Source: a virus. From it: DNA of 25,376 nt. Every line of letters begins with the position of its first letter. The stretch's first letter is position 1. The notes beneath the pieces were generated by a model, which was given only the letters and a program-made list of their open reading frames with translations, was not told the origin of the DNA and did not search any database. Positions 16,271 to 23,079 of the stretch are shown here, piece by piece. A program made the translations under genes and the position numbers. The DNA is taken from IMG/VR virus record IMGVR_UViG_3300036980_000720, positions 1 through 25,376 of that record; one strand, 5' to 3'.

Positions 16271-18238
16271 CTACATCTGCCCGGTCTGGAGGATCTGGTT
16301 GCTGACTTCGCCGTTGCGGAACAGCGTACCCGTGGTGGTCGACCCCGGCGCGACCGGGGTTCCCTCGGAGAGCGCGGACGGGCCCTGCACCCCGGCGTTG
16401 CCCGGGGCGCCCGCCATCGTGGGCGGGAGTGCCTGTTCGCCGTTGCCGAGAGCGCCGCCCTGCGCGGCGGCGTTGACGGCAGCTTCGCGGCCGGCGCCGA
16501 CGGCCTGAGCGGTCGTCGAGAACGATGCCGGGCCTTCCGGCTGGCCCTGCTGCTGGAGCTGCAAGGCGAGGAGCTGGTTCTGGAGGTCGGCGTTCTGCGC
16601 GAGGAGGTACGCCTGTCGCTTCTCGGGGTGGAGGAAGATGTCCTGGTACTCCGCGAGCACGCCCTCGAGGGTGTCCTCCGCGGCCTCGTCGCCCATCTCG
16701 CGCATCATCATCAGGGTGGTCTGGCCGCCCGCGTCGCGCTTCGTGATCGCGTTCGTCGTGACCTCTTGGAAGTCGCGAGGCTCCATCGGCGGGAACTCCC
16801 ACCGGAAGTCGTCGAAGTCCTTGTTGTTGTGGTCGCGGAATAGCTGCTTGGCGCCGTCCCAATCGTAGAGGCGGGCGTAGGTGAGGCTCATCCGGAGCCA
16901 GCGGTCGAGGCTCTGCTCGTTCCGCATGAGCTTCGGGGCGAGCCGCGCCTCCGTGGCCTTCCACGACGCGGTGAGGGCCCGGCCGGAAGTCTGCGCGTTG
17001 GCGATGAGGCCCCAGGTGATCGGGGGCAGCCCGGAGACGCGGTGGAGGAGGTCGGTCAGGATCGTGAAGTGCTGCTGGGTCGGGTACACGTCGATCCGGG
17101 TGAGGATCTGCTCGATCCGCTCCTGATCGTTGAGCCCGATGAGCTCGAACGGGCCCGGCATCTCGACCGTCCGGCCGGCGAGGCTGTTGAGGAGCTGGAA
17201 CCGGGGCGCCGAGTAGTTGCCGATGATGTCGCCCTCCTGCGACAGCCGGCGGTTGAACTCGTCGTTGATGTCGATGACGGAGGCGATGTCGGACCACCCG
17301 GACGACCCGCGCTCGTCCGTGTTCTCCCAATAGACGAAGGGAACGTCCTGCCAGCCCACGTAGACCTGGTGGTCGACGATCTTGTCGAACACCCGGGTCG
17401 CCATGTGGACTTCGGACTTCCCGATGTTGCCGTCGGACGTGTACTCGCGCTCCACCCACCAGAGCTCCTCGATCCAGACCATCGTCCGGTTCGAGTCGCT
17501 CCAGTTTTCGTCGAGCTGCCGGTACTTGCCGTCCTGCGTCCCGACGATGACGCCGCCCTGCACCTTGAGCCCGAGATCGTAGAGCGCGTTGGCCTTGGTC
17601 GCGGCCATCTCGTGAACGGCGAGGATCGCCTCGATGTCGTCGGGATCGCGGTCGCTCCAGACCGGGTAGACGGTCGCCGGGTTGCGCAGGATCGTGCTGA
17701 TGGGCGCCCGCAGCCGGCCGTTGGGGACGACCTTCTGCCACGCGAAGCCGTACAGGTTTTTCCGGCGAACCGCTCGGAAATGCTTGATCGGGAAGTGGTC
17801 CCGGCGCATCCACCCGCGGAGGCGGGCGGAGCGGAGGTTGGCCCGCTGGCCCTCGATCCCGGAGAGGAGCCGGTACATCTCACGGTTCTGCGCGGACTCG
17901 ACCTCGTCGATCGCCGGGACGGGCGGGGCGAGCCGCTCCGGCTCCGCCCGGCCGGTGGGGGGCTTGGCCGCCTCGAGCGAGCTCCAGATGTCGACGACGG
18001 CCCGGGAGATCGGGAAGTTGGCCCGGGTCAGGCCGACATCCTCGACCGAGGCTGGGTCGATCCACGCGTCATGCGTCCCGAGGCGCTCGTCGAACTCGGG
18101 CGAGTACCAGTTGAGGTACGTCTGGCAGCGGGTCCGGACCCGCTCCGCGTCGCTCTCAAGGAGCGTGCGGAGCTCGTCGATCGCGCCGTGGAGCCGCCGG
18201 AGCGCCTGGTCGTCGGTGGGCGCGACGGCGAGCGTCAT
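16271..18238 (-). CDS. Portal protein
   Basis: A 655-residue protein matching the expected size and position of a tailed-phage portal, the dodecameric head-vertex ring through which DNA passes. The ATG at 18238 follows the upstream stop by one base (TGACATG). An N-terminal helical region of about 110 residues precedes the portal body, which includes TRANFPISRAVVDIWSS and the beta-rich wing with WIEELWWVEREYT. The stem/crown region has long helices with SWKATEARLAPKLMRNEQ and LDRWLRMSLTYARL, and the EFNRRLSQEGDIIGN motif seen in many portals. The C-terminal ~100 residues are Gln/Gly/Ala-rich and probably disordered. It lies two genes after the large terminase. I recognise the family by pattern and context; the exact subfamily is not resolved. 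Confidence 0.9.
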   Translation of the reverse strand: MTLAVAPTDDQALRRLHGAIDELRTLLESDAERVRTRCQTYLNWYSPEFDERLGTHDAWIDPASVEDVGLTRANFPISRAVVDIWSSLEAAKPPTGRAEPERLAPPVPAIDEVESAQNREMYRLLSGIEGQRANLRSARLRGWMRRDHFPIKHFRAVRRKNLYGFAWQKVVPNGRLRAPISTILRNPATVYPVWSDRDPDDIEAILAVHEMAATKANALYDLGLKVQGGVIVGTQDGKYRQLDENWSDSNRTMVWIEELWWVEREYTSDGNIGKSEVHMATRVFDKIVDHQVYVGWQDVPFVYWENTDERGSSGWSDIASVIDINDEFNRRLSQEGDIIGNYSAPRFQLLNSLAGRTVEMPGPFELIGLNDQERIEQILTRIDVYPTQQHFTILTDLLHRVSGLPPITWGLIANAQTSGRALTASWKATEARLAPKLMRNEQSLDRWLRMSLTYARLYDWDGAKQLFRDHNNKDFDDFRWEFPPMEPRDFQEVTTNAITKRDAGGQTTLMMMREMGDEAAEDTLEGVLAEYQDIFLHPEKRQAYLLAQNADLQNQLLALQLQQQGQPEGPASFSTTAQAVGAGREAAVNAAAQGGALGNGEQALPPTMAGAPGNAGVQGPSALSEGTPVAPGSTTTGTLFRNGEVSNQILQTGQM

Positions 18239-18239
18239 G

Positions 18240-18617
18240 TCAGTTGACCAGCTCGAGGCCGATGGAGAACGTGGCGGTGTCGGAGGCGACGACGGCCTTC
18301 ACCCGGAACCTGGAGGGGATGCCCCATTGGCCGACGCTGTTCGCGACCGCCGTGGCGCCCGGGTAGGAGAGGAGCTGCGTGGTCGCCACCGCGGCGAGCG
18401 CCGTGCTCGCGATGAGGGTGTACCACTTCGCGCTCGTGAAGTCGTACCCCTCGAGGGTCACGGTCAGGGTCGCGGTGCCGGTCCGGGTCGTGAAGTCGAT
18501 GATGAGGTGGGCGCCGTGGAAGCCGTGGCTGTTGTCGTACTCCGGGGAGAGGTAGGTGTTGATCGCCCGGAGTGCCACGGACGCAAGGGCCGTCTGGTGG
18601 ACGGGGTGCTGGTTCAT
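18240..18617 (-). CDS. Small beta-rich phage structural protein, 125 aa
   Basis: ATG start at 18617, four bases after the large-terminase stop, with GGAG upstream inside the terminase end. After a short N-terminal helix, the rest alternates beta strands: GAHLIIDFTTRTGTATLTV, then LEGYDFTSAKWYTLIAS, then a Trp/Arg-rich strand with GQWGIPSRFRVKAVV, ending ATFSIGLELVN. This pattern is familiar from small phage structural proteins of unknown role that carry a TVTLEGYD-like strand followed by a WY(T/L) segment and a final SxG strand. They may be head-decoration or head-tail components. No signal peptide or membrane segment is present. Its place between terminase and portal supports a virion role. 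Confidence 0.75.
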   Translation of the reverse strand: MNQHPVHQTALASVALRAINTYLSPEYDNSHGFHGAHLIIDFTTRTGTATLTVTLEGYDFTSAKWYTLIASTALAAVATTQLLSYPGATAVANSVGQWGIPSRFRVKAVVASDTATFSIGLELVN

Positions 18618-18621
18618 CGCT

Positions 18622-20298
18622 TCATCTCCGCCTTCTGTTCGCCATGACGTTGAACTCCGACACCCGCGGGACGCCGGTTCGTAGGATCTGGAGGAACTTC
18701 CACAGGTGCCAGGCCAGCATGAGGAGCGTCATGGCCCGGTCCTGCCGCAGCCGCTCGTCGTCGCGGCGGAGCGTGGCGAGCTGGTTGCGCAGCTTCGCCC
18801 AATCGCCCGTGGCGGGGAGCGCGAACAGGCCAAAGGGCCCCAGCGGTTCCGGCCACTCCGTCACCCGCCCTGTCTCGTCACGCTTGACCTCGAGCCCATA
18901 GGAGAACATCTCCTGCAACGCCTGGATGCCGTACTCCTTGTTGGAGACGTGGGTGACGGCGCGGCCAGCGAAGTTACAGTCGATCGCCGGGAGTCCCGCC
19001 GCTCGAGCCGTTCGGAATACAGCAAGGCCGCCCTCCGCCGTCGCGTCGATGATGACTCCGGTCGGGCGGTAAAGGGCAGCCTCGTCGCCAAGATACCCGT
19101 GCTGCTCCGCGGGCGTCAAGGAGCGTCGGGATGCAAAGGGCGTCATCCGGACCCCGGTGATCTTGTTCGTGACGCTCGTGTCGGTGTACGGCCAGGGCAC
19201 CTTGACCGTGATGAGCACGTTCTCGTCGCCGCCGAGCCCGTGGTCGAACGCGAGCCAGGACTGGTGGTGGGCCCGGAACACGGCCCACTCGTTCTCGTCC
19301 CGGGGCGGGGGCGGGCGCTCGGGCAGCTCCTTGCGGAAGGCGTTGTCGAGGAGGAACGGCGGGAACAGCTTGCCGGAGCCGACACCGATCTTCCCTTCGA
19401 CCGAGCGGGTCGCGGCCTCCGTGTTGAGCGAGAGGTCGATCTGGCGCTGGATCGAACGGCTGGACATCGCGAAGTTGACCGAGCGAGCCGCCTTGCGGAA
19501 GTTGTGAAGATGCGGCTGCTCGGCGGCCCGGTCCTCGAGCTCCATGAGGACGTACTCGTTGTCCTCCGTCGCCGTCGAGGAGAGGAGGATCGGGCCCTCG
19601 AAGTCGGCCACGCGGGGCAGGAAGGTCTGGTCGATGAGGAGCGGGATGTCCTCGATCGGCTGGTGCCGCCCGAACTCGTCCCACGTCGCGCCCCACCACG
19701 TCTCCGACTCCAGTCGGCCGGCGCCGTCGTGGGTCGAGAAGTAGTCGATCTTGGCCCCGTTGGCGCACTCCACGAGGAGCTGCTCCTGCCGGGTCTTGGG
19801 GTCCTGCGTCGAGATCGCCTTGTAGAACGGCGCCAGCACGGCGCCCCGGGGGCGGTTGGTGATCGGGCTGATCTGCGCCTGATTGCGCCCCGCGAAGATG
19901 GCCTCCGCGATCTCCCACCCGCGGGAGGTCAGGCGGGCGGTCGGGGCCGCGTGGAGCCATTGGTAGCGGTAGTCCAGCCAGTCCTCGAGCCGGGCCCGCG
20001 ACAGGCGCCACTTCCGCCAGACGGCGTACGACTCGACGGCCGTGACGCCGGTGGTCTTGCCGGTCCGATTGGCCCACGCGGCGGTGTGGATGATCGTGCC
20101 CACGTCGCCAAAGCGCATGAAGATGTCGCGGGCGAGCTCGTTCTGCGCGTCGTTGACGACGATGCCGAGCCCGTGGAAGCAGAACAGCTCGAACGCCCGG
20201 GGATCGGCCGGCGGGAGCGAGAGCCACCGCTTGTGCTTCGCCGGAAGCTGATCGAGGGCGTCGAGGAAGGCGGTCCGGTCAGTCGTCGCGGACGGCAT
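18622..20298 (-). CDS. terL: Terminase large subunit (packaging ATPase/nuclease)
   Basis: This 558-residue protein has the full two-domain terminase layout. The ATPase domain carries a Walker A variant WANRTGKTT (75-83), with Arg78 and Lys81. Its Walker B is GATWDEFG (203-210) with Asp207-Glu208, and the coupling motif is LLSSTAT (238-244). The nuclease domain (about 340-540) carries three spaced acidic residues expected for the RNase H-like metal site: Asp352 in LAFDHG, Asp418 in VIIDAT and Asp520 in LRQDRAM. It cuts and pumps phage DNA into the prohead through the portal. The ATG start at 20298 overlaps the end of the preceding gene by 20 bp, with a purine-rich GGAGCGGGGGG just upstream. 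Length and motif order are normal for the family. Confidence 0.95.
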   Translation of the reverse strand: MPSATTDRTAFLDALDQLPAKHKRWLSLPPADPRAFELFCFHGLGIVVNDAQNELARDIFMRFGDVGTIIHTAAWANRTGKTTGVTAVESYAVWRKWRLSRARLEDWLDYRYQWLHAAPTARLTSRGWEIAEAIFAGRNQAQISPITNRPRGAVLAPFYKAISTQDPKTRQEQLLVECANGAKIDYFSTHDGAGRLESETWWGATWDEFGRHQPIEDIPLLIDQTFLPRVADFEGPILLSSTATEDNEYVLMELEDRAAEQPHLHNFRKAARSVNFAMSSRSIQRQIDLSLNTEAATRSVEGKIGVGSGKLFPPFLLDNAFRKELPERPPPPRDENEWAVFRAHHQSWLAFDHGLGGDENVLITVKVPWPYTDTSVTNKITGVRMTPFASRRSLTPAEQHGYLGDEAALYRPTGVIIDATAEGGLAVFRTARAAGLPAIDCNFAGRAVTHVSNKEYGIQALQEMFSYGLEVKRDETGRVTEWPEPLGPFGLFALPATGDWAKLRNQLATLRRDDERLRQDRAMTLLMLAWHLWKFLQILRTGVPRVSEFNVMANRRRR

Positions 20299-20866
20299 AG
20301 GCCCCCCGCTCCGCGTTCAGTTCCGCCTCGAGGAGCTCGACGGGGTAGGCGTCCTCCGCCCGCTCGTTGGTCGGGACGTGCCCGGAGACGAGCCCGAAGA
20401 TCGCCAGCACGTTGATGTTGGGCCGGCGGTCCTTGAGCCGCAGCGCCTCGCGCTTCTCGACCGCGGTGACGCCCATCTTCGCGACCTGGATGAGATCCCG
20501 GGCCTCCATCTCGGGCATCGCCGTCTCGATCTCGACCATCGCTCGGGCCCCCAGGTGGGCGGCGCGCTCGGTCATGGCGTCGAGCCCGATGTCGAACACG
20601 TCGACCTCTGTGCCCGACGGCGGAGCCGCGACGGTGGGGATGCGCCAGGTCTGTTCGACGTGGTGCGCGTGGGTCGTGACCGACTTCACGTTGAGCGAGA
20701 TCGCGTGCTCGAGCCCGGCGAGGACCGCGGCGGCCCGGTAGTCCTTGGCCCGGGGCGCCATCGCGCCCTCCGGCCAGATCGCGGCGCTGATCGCGGTGCG
20801 GGCCACGTCCGGAAGGCCGCAGATCCGGCACCCGCCGCGCAGCCGGGCGACGACGACCGTGGTCAC
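20279..20866 (-). CDS. Putative terminase small subunit, zinc-finger/HTH type
   Basis: I choose the GTG at 20866, which overlaps the upstream stop as GTGA, giving 195 residues. A longer frame to 20980 would overlap the upstream gene without a ribosome site. The N-terminus has CRICGLPD with Cys13 and Cys16, then a helical stretch, then SVTTHAHHVEQ with His66, His68 and His69. This C-x2-C...H pattern with a helix-turn-helix between resembles phage DNA-recognition proteins (usual form CxxCxHPxR...SxxAVxRHxxxH). Here the segment between the metal-ligand halves looks extended. Residues 100-150 form a helical part with AVEKREALRLKDRR. Its place immediately before terL supports a small-terminase role in recognising packaging DNA. 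Family membership is inferred, not searched. Confidence 0.7.
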   Translation of the reverse strand: MTTVVVARLRGGCRICGLPDVARTAISAAIWPEGAMAPRAKDYRAAAVLAGLEHAISLNVKSVTTHAHHVEQTWRIPTVAAPPSGTEVDVFDIGLDAMTERAAHLGARAMVEIETAMPEMEARDLIQVAKMGVTAVEKREALRLKDRRPNINVLAIFGLVSGHVPTNERAEDAYPVELLEAELNAERGAYAVRDD

Positions 20867-21228
20867 TCGGTCACCGCGAGGGCTTGGGCCTCGAAGCGGT
20901 GGAGTCGGCACTCGTCTCCCCGGCACTTGTGGCTGATGGGGCAGAACCGGGTGCAGAACTCGAACGCCGCTTGCGCCCACGCTTGAGCGTCTTGCGGGCT
21001 GGCAAAGGTCCAGGCGGCGTGTTCGCCTCCCATTCGGGAAGCCAGTCGGGATGGAAGGTCCGGAGCCAGGTCCGTTGCGCCTCTGAGACGATCACCCTCG
21101 CTCGCATCATCGGCGGTAGGTGTCGAGGACTCGTCGGAGGATGCTTCGTCCGAAGGGACCTCCACGTCCGGGGCGCGCTCCGCTACGAGGGAGGAGAGCT
21201 CTGAGCTCGTCATCGACATCTCGGTCAT
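20863..21228 (-). CDS. Cys-rich small protein, 121 aa
   Basis: ATG at 21228 overlaps the stop of the 165-aa membrane ORF (ATGA) and has GGAGG 7 nt upstream. Its own stop overlaps the small-terminase start (GTGA). The first 50 residues are acidic and Ser-rich. The C-terminal third is compact: AAWTFASPQDAQAWAQAAF, then four cysteines in the spacing C-x3-C-x5-C-x4-C (CTRFCPISHKCRGDEC), followed by RLHRFEA. The cysteines suggest a bound zinc or iron-sulfur cluster. I do not recognise the family. Codon third-position GC is high at both ends but drops in the middle, where another frame (20871-21110) looks more coding-like. I therefore regard the C-terminal part as secure and the middle as ambiguous. 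Confidence 0.65.
   Translation of the reverse strand: MTEMSMTSSELSSLVAERAPDVEVPSDEASSDESSTPTADDASEGDRLRGATDLAPDLPSRLASRMGGEHAAWTFASPQDAQAWAQAAFEFCTRFCPISHKCRGDECRLHRFEAQALAVTE
20871..21110 (-). CDS. Possible overlapping small ORF, 79 aa
   Basis: Starts ATGATG at 21110, the ATG overlapping the stop of the 116-aa ORF as ATGA, and stops 4 bp before the small-terminase start. It lies wholly inside the 121-aa gene in another frame. The first 34 codons have 26 G/C third positions by my hand count, against 19 of 34 for the 121-aa frame over the same bases. They encode a sensible Trp-rich segment, RTWLRTFHPDWLPEWEA. The second half is Ser/Lys/Arg-rich and less convincing. There is no visible Shine-Dalgarno, so expression would depend on coupling. 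It could be real, a remnant, or one half of a frameshifted product. Confidence 0.3.
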   Translation of the reverse strand: MMRARVIVSEAQRTWLRTFHPDWLPEWEANTPPGPLPARKTLKRGRKRRSSSAPGSAPSATSAGETSADSTASRPKPSR

Positions 21229-21457
21229 TCGAGTCCTCCGTCGTCCAGCTCGCTCTCGAGGGCAAAGGCTGAGTCGGCGCCTCCTCCGGCGACGGCTCGT
21301 AGACCCGGTCGGCCTCCGCCACCGAGGCCCGCAGACGGGCGAGGTTCGCTTCTTGCTTCGCTCGGTGCAGGGCTACTGACTCCGCCAGGAGCCGGAATGT
21401 CTCGGAGGGCGGTTGCAGCAACGATCCGGGCGTAGTCGAACTCTCGTCGTTCGGCAC
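21107..21457 (-). CDS. Small hydrophilic protein of unknown function, 116 aa
   Basis: GTG start at 21457 with GGGAG about 7 nt upstream. Residues 18-50 look like a genuine amphipathic helix or short coiled coil (SETFRLLAESVALHRAKQEA). A Pro/Glu-rich acidic segment (YEPSPEEAPTQP) follows, then a basic C-terminus ending RRVLDTYRR. There are no membrane segments and no motif I know. Third-position GC is high up to about residue 75 and falls where it overlaps the 121-aa gene. It overlaps the 165-aa ORF by 233 bp and the 121-aa gene by 122 bp, more than usual for phage neighbours. Its Shine-Dalgarno and composition make it at least as credible as either. Confidence 0.5.
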   Translation of the reverse strand: MPNDESSTTPGSLLQPPSETFRLLAESVALHRAKQEANLARLRASVAEADRVYEPSPEEAPTQPLPSRASWTTEDSNDRDVDDELRALLPRSGARPGRGGPFGRSILRRVLDTYRR

Positions 21458-21722
21458 GGTTCAGCTCCCGAGCGAGGAGCTCGACGGTGCCGGGAGCGAC
21501 GTATCCGGCTCGACCGGCAAGGTAGGCTCCGAGAAGGCCACAAACAGCCCCGAGCACATCGACCCACCAGGGCAGAGGATCGGGTGCCGCGACCGCGCAT
21601 CCTGCAACGATGAGGAGCACCAGCGGAAGCGCGGATGAGGCGGAAGCACCGATGCGGTGCGGGGTCGAGAGTCGCGGTCTAGCCGGCGTCCGTCCATCGA
21701 CCATCCTCGCTGTGATCTTCAT
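21225..21722 (-). CDS. Small membrane protein with two predicted helices, holin-like (tentative)
   Basis: ATG at 21722; upstream bases give only a weak ribosome site. Residues 30-47 (SALPLVLLIVAGCAVAA) and about 53-75 (WVDVLGAVCGLLGAYLAG) form two hydrophobic segments joined by the short Pro/Trp turn PDPLPWW. A charged helix (LLARELNRAERREF) follows. The last ~60 residues are Gly/Ala/Ser-rich and look like a shadow of the overlapping 116-aa frame, although the frame stays open to an ATGA overlap with the 121-aa gene. Two close membrane helices followed by a charged tail is a common holin layout, but no endolysin is nearby. The N-terminal part is convincing as a gene; the function is a guess. 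Confidence 0.5.
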   Translation of the reverse strand: MKITARMVDGRTPARPRLSTPHRIGASASSALPLVLLIVAGCAVAAPDPLPWWVDVLGAVCGLLGAYLAGRAGYVAPGTVELLARELNRAERREFDYARIVAATALRDIPAPGGVSSPAPSEARSEPRPSAGLGGGGRPGLRAVAGGGADSAFALESELDDGGLE

Positions 21723-21734
21723 TTCCCGACCATC

Positions 21735-21962
21735 CTACTCCCCCGTCCTTAGTCCGGGAAGGTATGCCGGAGGCGGAGCCTGAGCGGGGCGGAGCGGCCC
21801 CTTGTAGGTGGGCCGCTCGTCTGCCGTCTGGCATCGCCATCGCGTCAGTCGTCGCATCGGAAGGTCAAAGCGTCCAGGTCTGCCGTTACCGCTCGCTTCC
21901 GGGCCCGGGCTTGCGCCCACAGGACGGGGGTTCTCGTGGAGTCTGGAGGGGTCGTTTTTCAT
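21735..21962 (-). CDS. Possible small ORF, 75 aa
   Basis: ATG at 21962 with AGGT about 6 nt upstream; the stop lies 12 bp before the membrane-protein start. The product is Pro/Arg-rich with no hydrophobic core, membrane segment or motif (MKNDPSRLHENPRPVGASP). Third-position GC is moderate, lower than in the secure genes. It could be a short spacer-region gene or simply an open frame in GC-rich DNA. Confidence 0.3.
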   Translation of the reverse strand: MKNDPSRLHENPRPVGASPGPEASGNGRPGRFDLPMRRLTRWRCQTADERPTYKGPLRPAQAPPPAYLPGLRTGE

Positions 21963-22084
21963 CGTCGACCTAGTGGCACCTCGTCCTCAAGTGACGGGTG
22001 CGCCGTACTCCGGCCCACTCACGGCGGGGGCTTGCCGTTGAGCGTCGATGCGGGCGACGCCAGCCCTATGCGGAACGGGACCGC

Positions 22085-22270
22085 CTAGTTGCGGCGGGCA
22101 CGCTCGGATAGGAGTGCGTCGTGCTGGGGGGTGCCGGGGACGAACCGTTCCACGGGTCCGCTCTCACCGGAGGGTTGCTGGACGATCTTCCGCCCGACGT
22201 GGTGGGGGGATCGCCGGCGCAGATCGTGACTCGACAGTCGCGCCGGGTTGGTGGGGATGTCCCTGCTCAC
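22085..22270 (-). CDS. Possible small protein, 61 aa
   Basis: GTG at 22270 preceded by AGAGGAG at about 6 nt, the best ribosome site in this interval. The product is hydrophilic and basic (SRDIPTNPARLSSHDLRRR), with RKIVQQPSGESGPVERFV in the middle and an Arg-rich end. There is no recognised family. The strong Shine-Dalgarno is the main support, and coding periodicity is unremarkable. Confidence 0.4.
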   Translation of the reverse strand: MSRDIPTNPARLSSHDLRRRSPHHVGRKIVQQPSGESGPVERFVPGTPQHDALLSERARRN

Positions 22271-22349
22271 GGATCTCCTCTACCTAACAGAGAGGCGAGC
22301 GGGGCGGGAGCGGTTAGGTCACTCCCGCCGCCAAGCTCGCTATGAGGGC

Positions 22350-22360
22350 CGGTTGAACCG
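22350..22360. promoter_or_regulatory. 11-bp palindrome, possible operator
   Basis: CGGTTGAACCG is a perfect inverted repeat around a single central base. It lies just below a minus-strand TTGACG hexamer (22364-22369). No good -10 box follows: the best hexamer at the right distance is TCATAG. This makes it a weak promoter/operator candidate upstream of the 61-aa ORF. Confidence 0.25.
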
Positions 22361-22373
22361 TCCCGTCAACATC

Positions 22374-22634
22374 CTAGAGCCCGTCCATCCAGGATGCAAG
22401 GGGAAGCTGCGCGTTCGCTCGCGCCGCGTCGAGGATGCGGGCCTTCTCGTACTTGCTGAGTCCCCGCCAGTCGGTCATCTCGTCGGGGTTGGGCGGCGTG
22501 GACACGAACCGCTCGAGCTCCTCGAGGGGCCGGAGGCAGAACTGGCACCGCTCCGGGTGGGTCTTGGTGGGCTTGTTCATGTGCCGGGCGATGAGGCACA
22601 GGGAGCCGAGGTAGCGATCGGTGATCTCGCTCAC
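22374..22634 (-). CDS. Small CxxC protein of unknown function, 86 aa
   Basis: GTG at 22634 overlaps the stop of the 36-aa membrane peptide (GTGA). The sequence is soluble and mostly helical. One metal-knuckle-like motif, HPERCQFCLRPLEE, lies at about residues 26-39. A second half follows with TPPNPDEMTDWRGLSKYEKARI and a short C-terminal helix ending SWMDGL. With only one CxxC, a full zinc site would need the nearby His or a partner chain. I do not recognise the family. It is the last gene of the coupled set that starts with the repeat-fibre gene. Confidence 0.75.
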   Translation of the reverse strand: MSEITDRYLGSLCLIARHMNKPTKTHPERCQFCLRPLEELERFVSTPPNPDEMTDWRGLSKYEKARILDAARANAQLPLASWMDGL

Positions 22635-22741
22635 CCGATGAGCCCCAGGACGAAGTAGAGCGCCAGCATCGGGAGGAAGATCCAGAACAGGCCGAACGCG
22701 AGGTAGGCCGCGGCCTTGACGAAGTCGGTCAGGACGGTCAT
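22631..22741 (-). CDS. 36-aa single-pass membrane peptide
   Basis: A very short gene fixed by two tight couplings. Its ATG at 22741 overlaps the stop of the 113-aa gene (ATGA), and its stop overlaps the start of the 86-aa gene (GTGA). After a short polar N-terminus (MTVLTDFVKAAAY), residues 14-35 are almost all hydrophobic (LAFGLFWIFLPMLALYFVLG), long enough for one membrane pass. There are no charged residues in the segment. Third-position GC is nearly complete. Phages encode many such peptides, including holin-like, antiholin and superinfection-exclusion proteins. Which of these it is cannot be told from the sequence. Confidence 0.7.
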   Translation of the reverse strand: MTVLTDFVKAAAYLAFGLFWIFLPMLALYFVLGLIG

Positions 22742-23079
22742 TCGACCAGCTCCCCGAGCCCGGCGTCCTCGAGCTTCCGGGCGACGCGCTTCTTGTCGGG
22801 GTCGTACTTCATGCCCTCCCCGAAGGGCCCATCGCGGCCGACCAGCATCTTGCTCCAGACCTCCTTGCCTGTCGTCTCTCCGTAGCGGTCGACGAGCGCC
22901 TCGTGGAGCGACACGGCCACGGGCGGGAGCTCGTCGGGGACCTTGATCCGTTTCTGGCGCCGGAAGCCTGACCCCGCCCAGGGCGTCTCCTGCACCACCA
23001 CGCCGACCGAGCGCAGCCCGTGGGACAGGATGATGTCGAAGCGGTTGGCGGCCTCCGGGTAGAGGAACACGTCGACCAT
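22738..23079 (-). CDS. Unknown protein, 113 aa
   Basis: I start it at the ATG at 23079, which shares one base with the upstream stop (TGATG). The longer open frame to 23442 runs inside the repeat gene and is its shadow. The N-terminus is alpha/beta (MVDVFLYPEAANRFDIILSH), followed by a strand GLRSVGVVVQETPW and a basic loop RRQKRIKVP. A helical half with SLHEALVDRYGETTGKEVW follows, then an acidic end. There is no signal peptide, membrane segment or named motif. Its tight coupling to the fibre-like gene might suggest an accessory, such as a chaperone or attachment factor, but nothing in the sequence shows this. Confidence 0.75.
   Translation of the reverse strand: MVDVFLYPEAANRFDIILSHGLRSVGVVVQETPWAGSGFRRQKRIKVPDELPPVAVSLHEALVDRYGETTGKEVWSKMLVGRDGPFGEGMKYDPDKKRVARKLEDAGLGELVE

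Larger units (their letters stand above)
21723..22373 (-). other. Poorly coding 650-bp interval
   Basis: This is the only long stretch without a secure gene. Coding periodicity is weak on both strands. It holds two possible small minus-strand ORFs (21735-21962 and 22085-22270), an 11-bp palindrome at 22350-22360 and a TTGACG hexamer at 22364-22369. I see no tRNA, terminator with U-run, integrase site or CRISPR repeat. It may be the junction between the upstream accessory genes and the terminase block. Confidence 0.5.

Noticed and set aside
22340-22369. Sigma70-type promoter with TTGACG as -35
   Set aside because: The hexamer at the right distance (TCATAG) is a poor -10 box, so I keep it only as a weak note and not as a promoter feature.
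22340-22372. Possible tRNA T-arm (GGTTCAACC on the minus strand)
   Set aside because: The flanking bases do not form a 5-bp T-stem around a 7-base loop, and no D-arm, anticodon arm or acceptor stem is visible. It is better explained as a simple palindrome.
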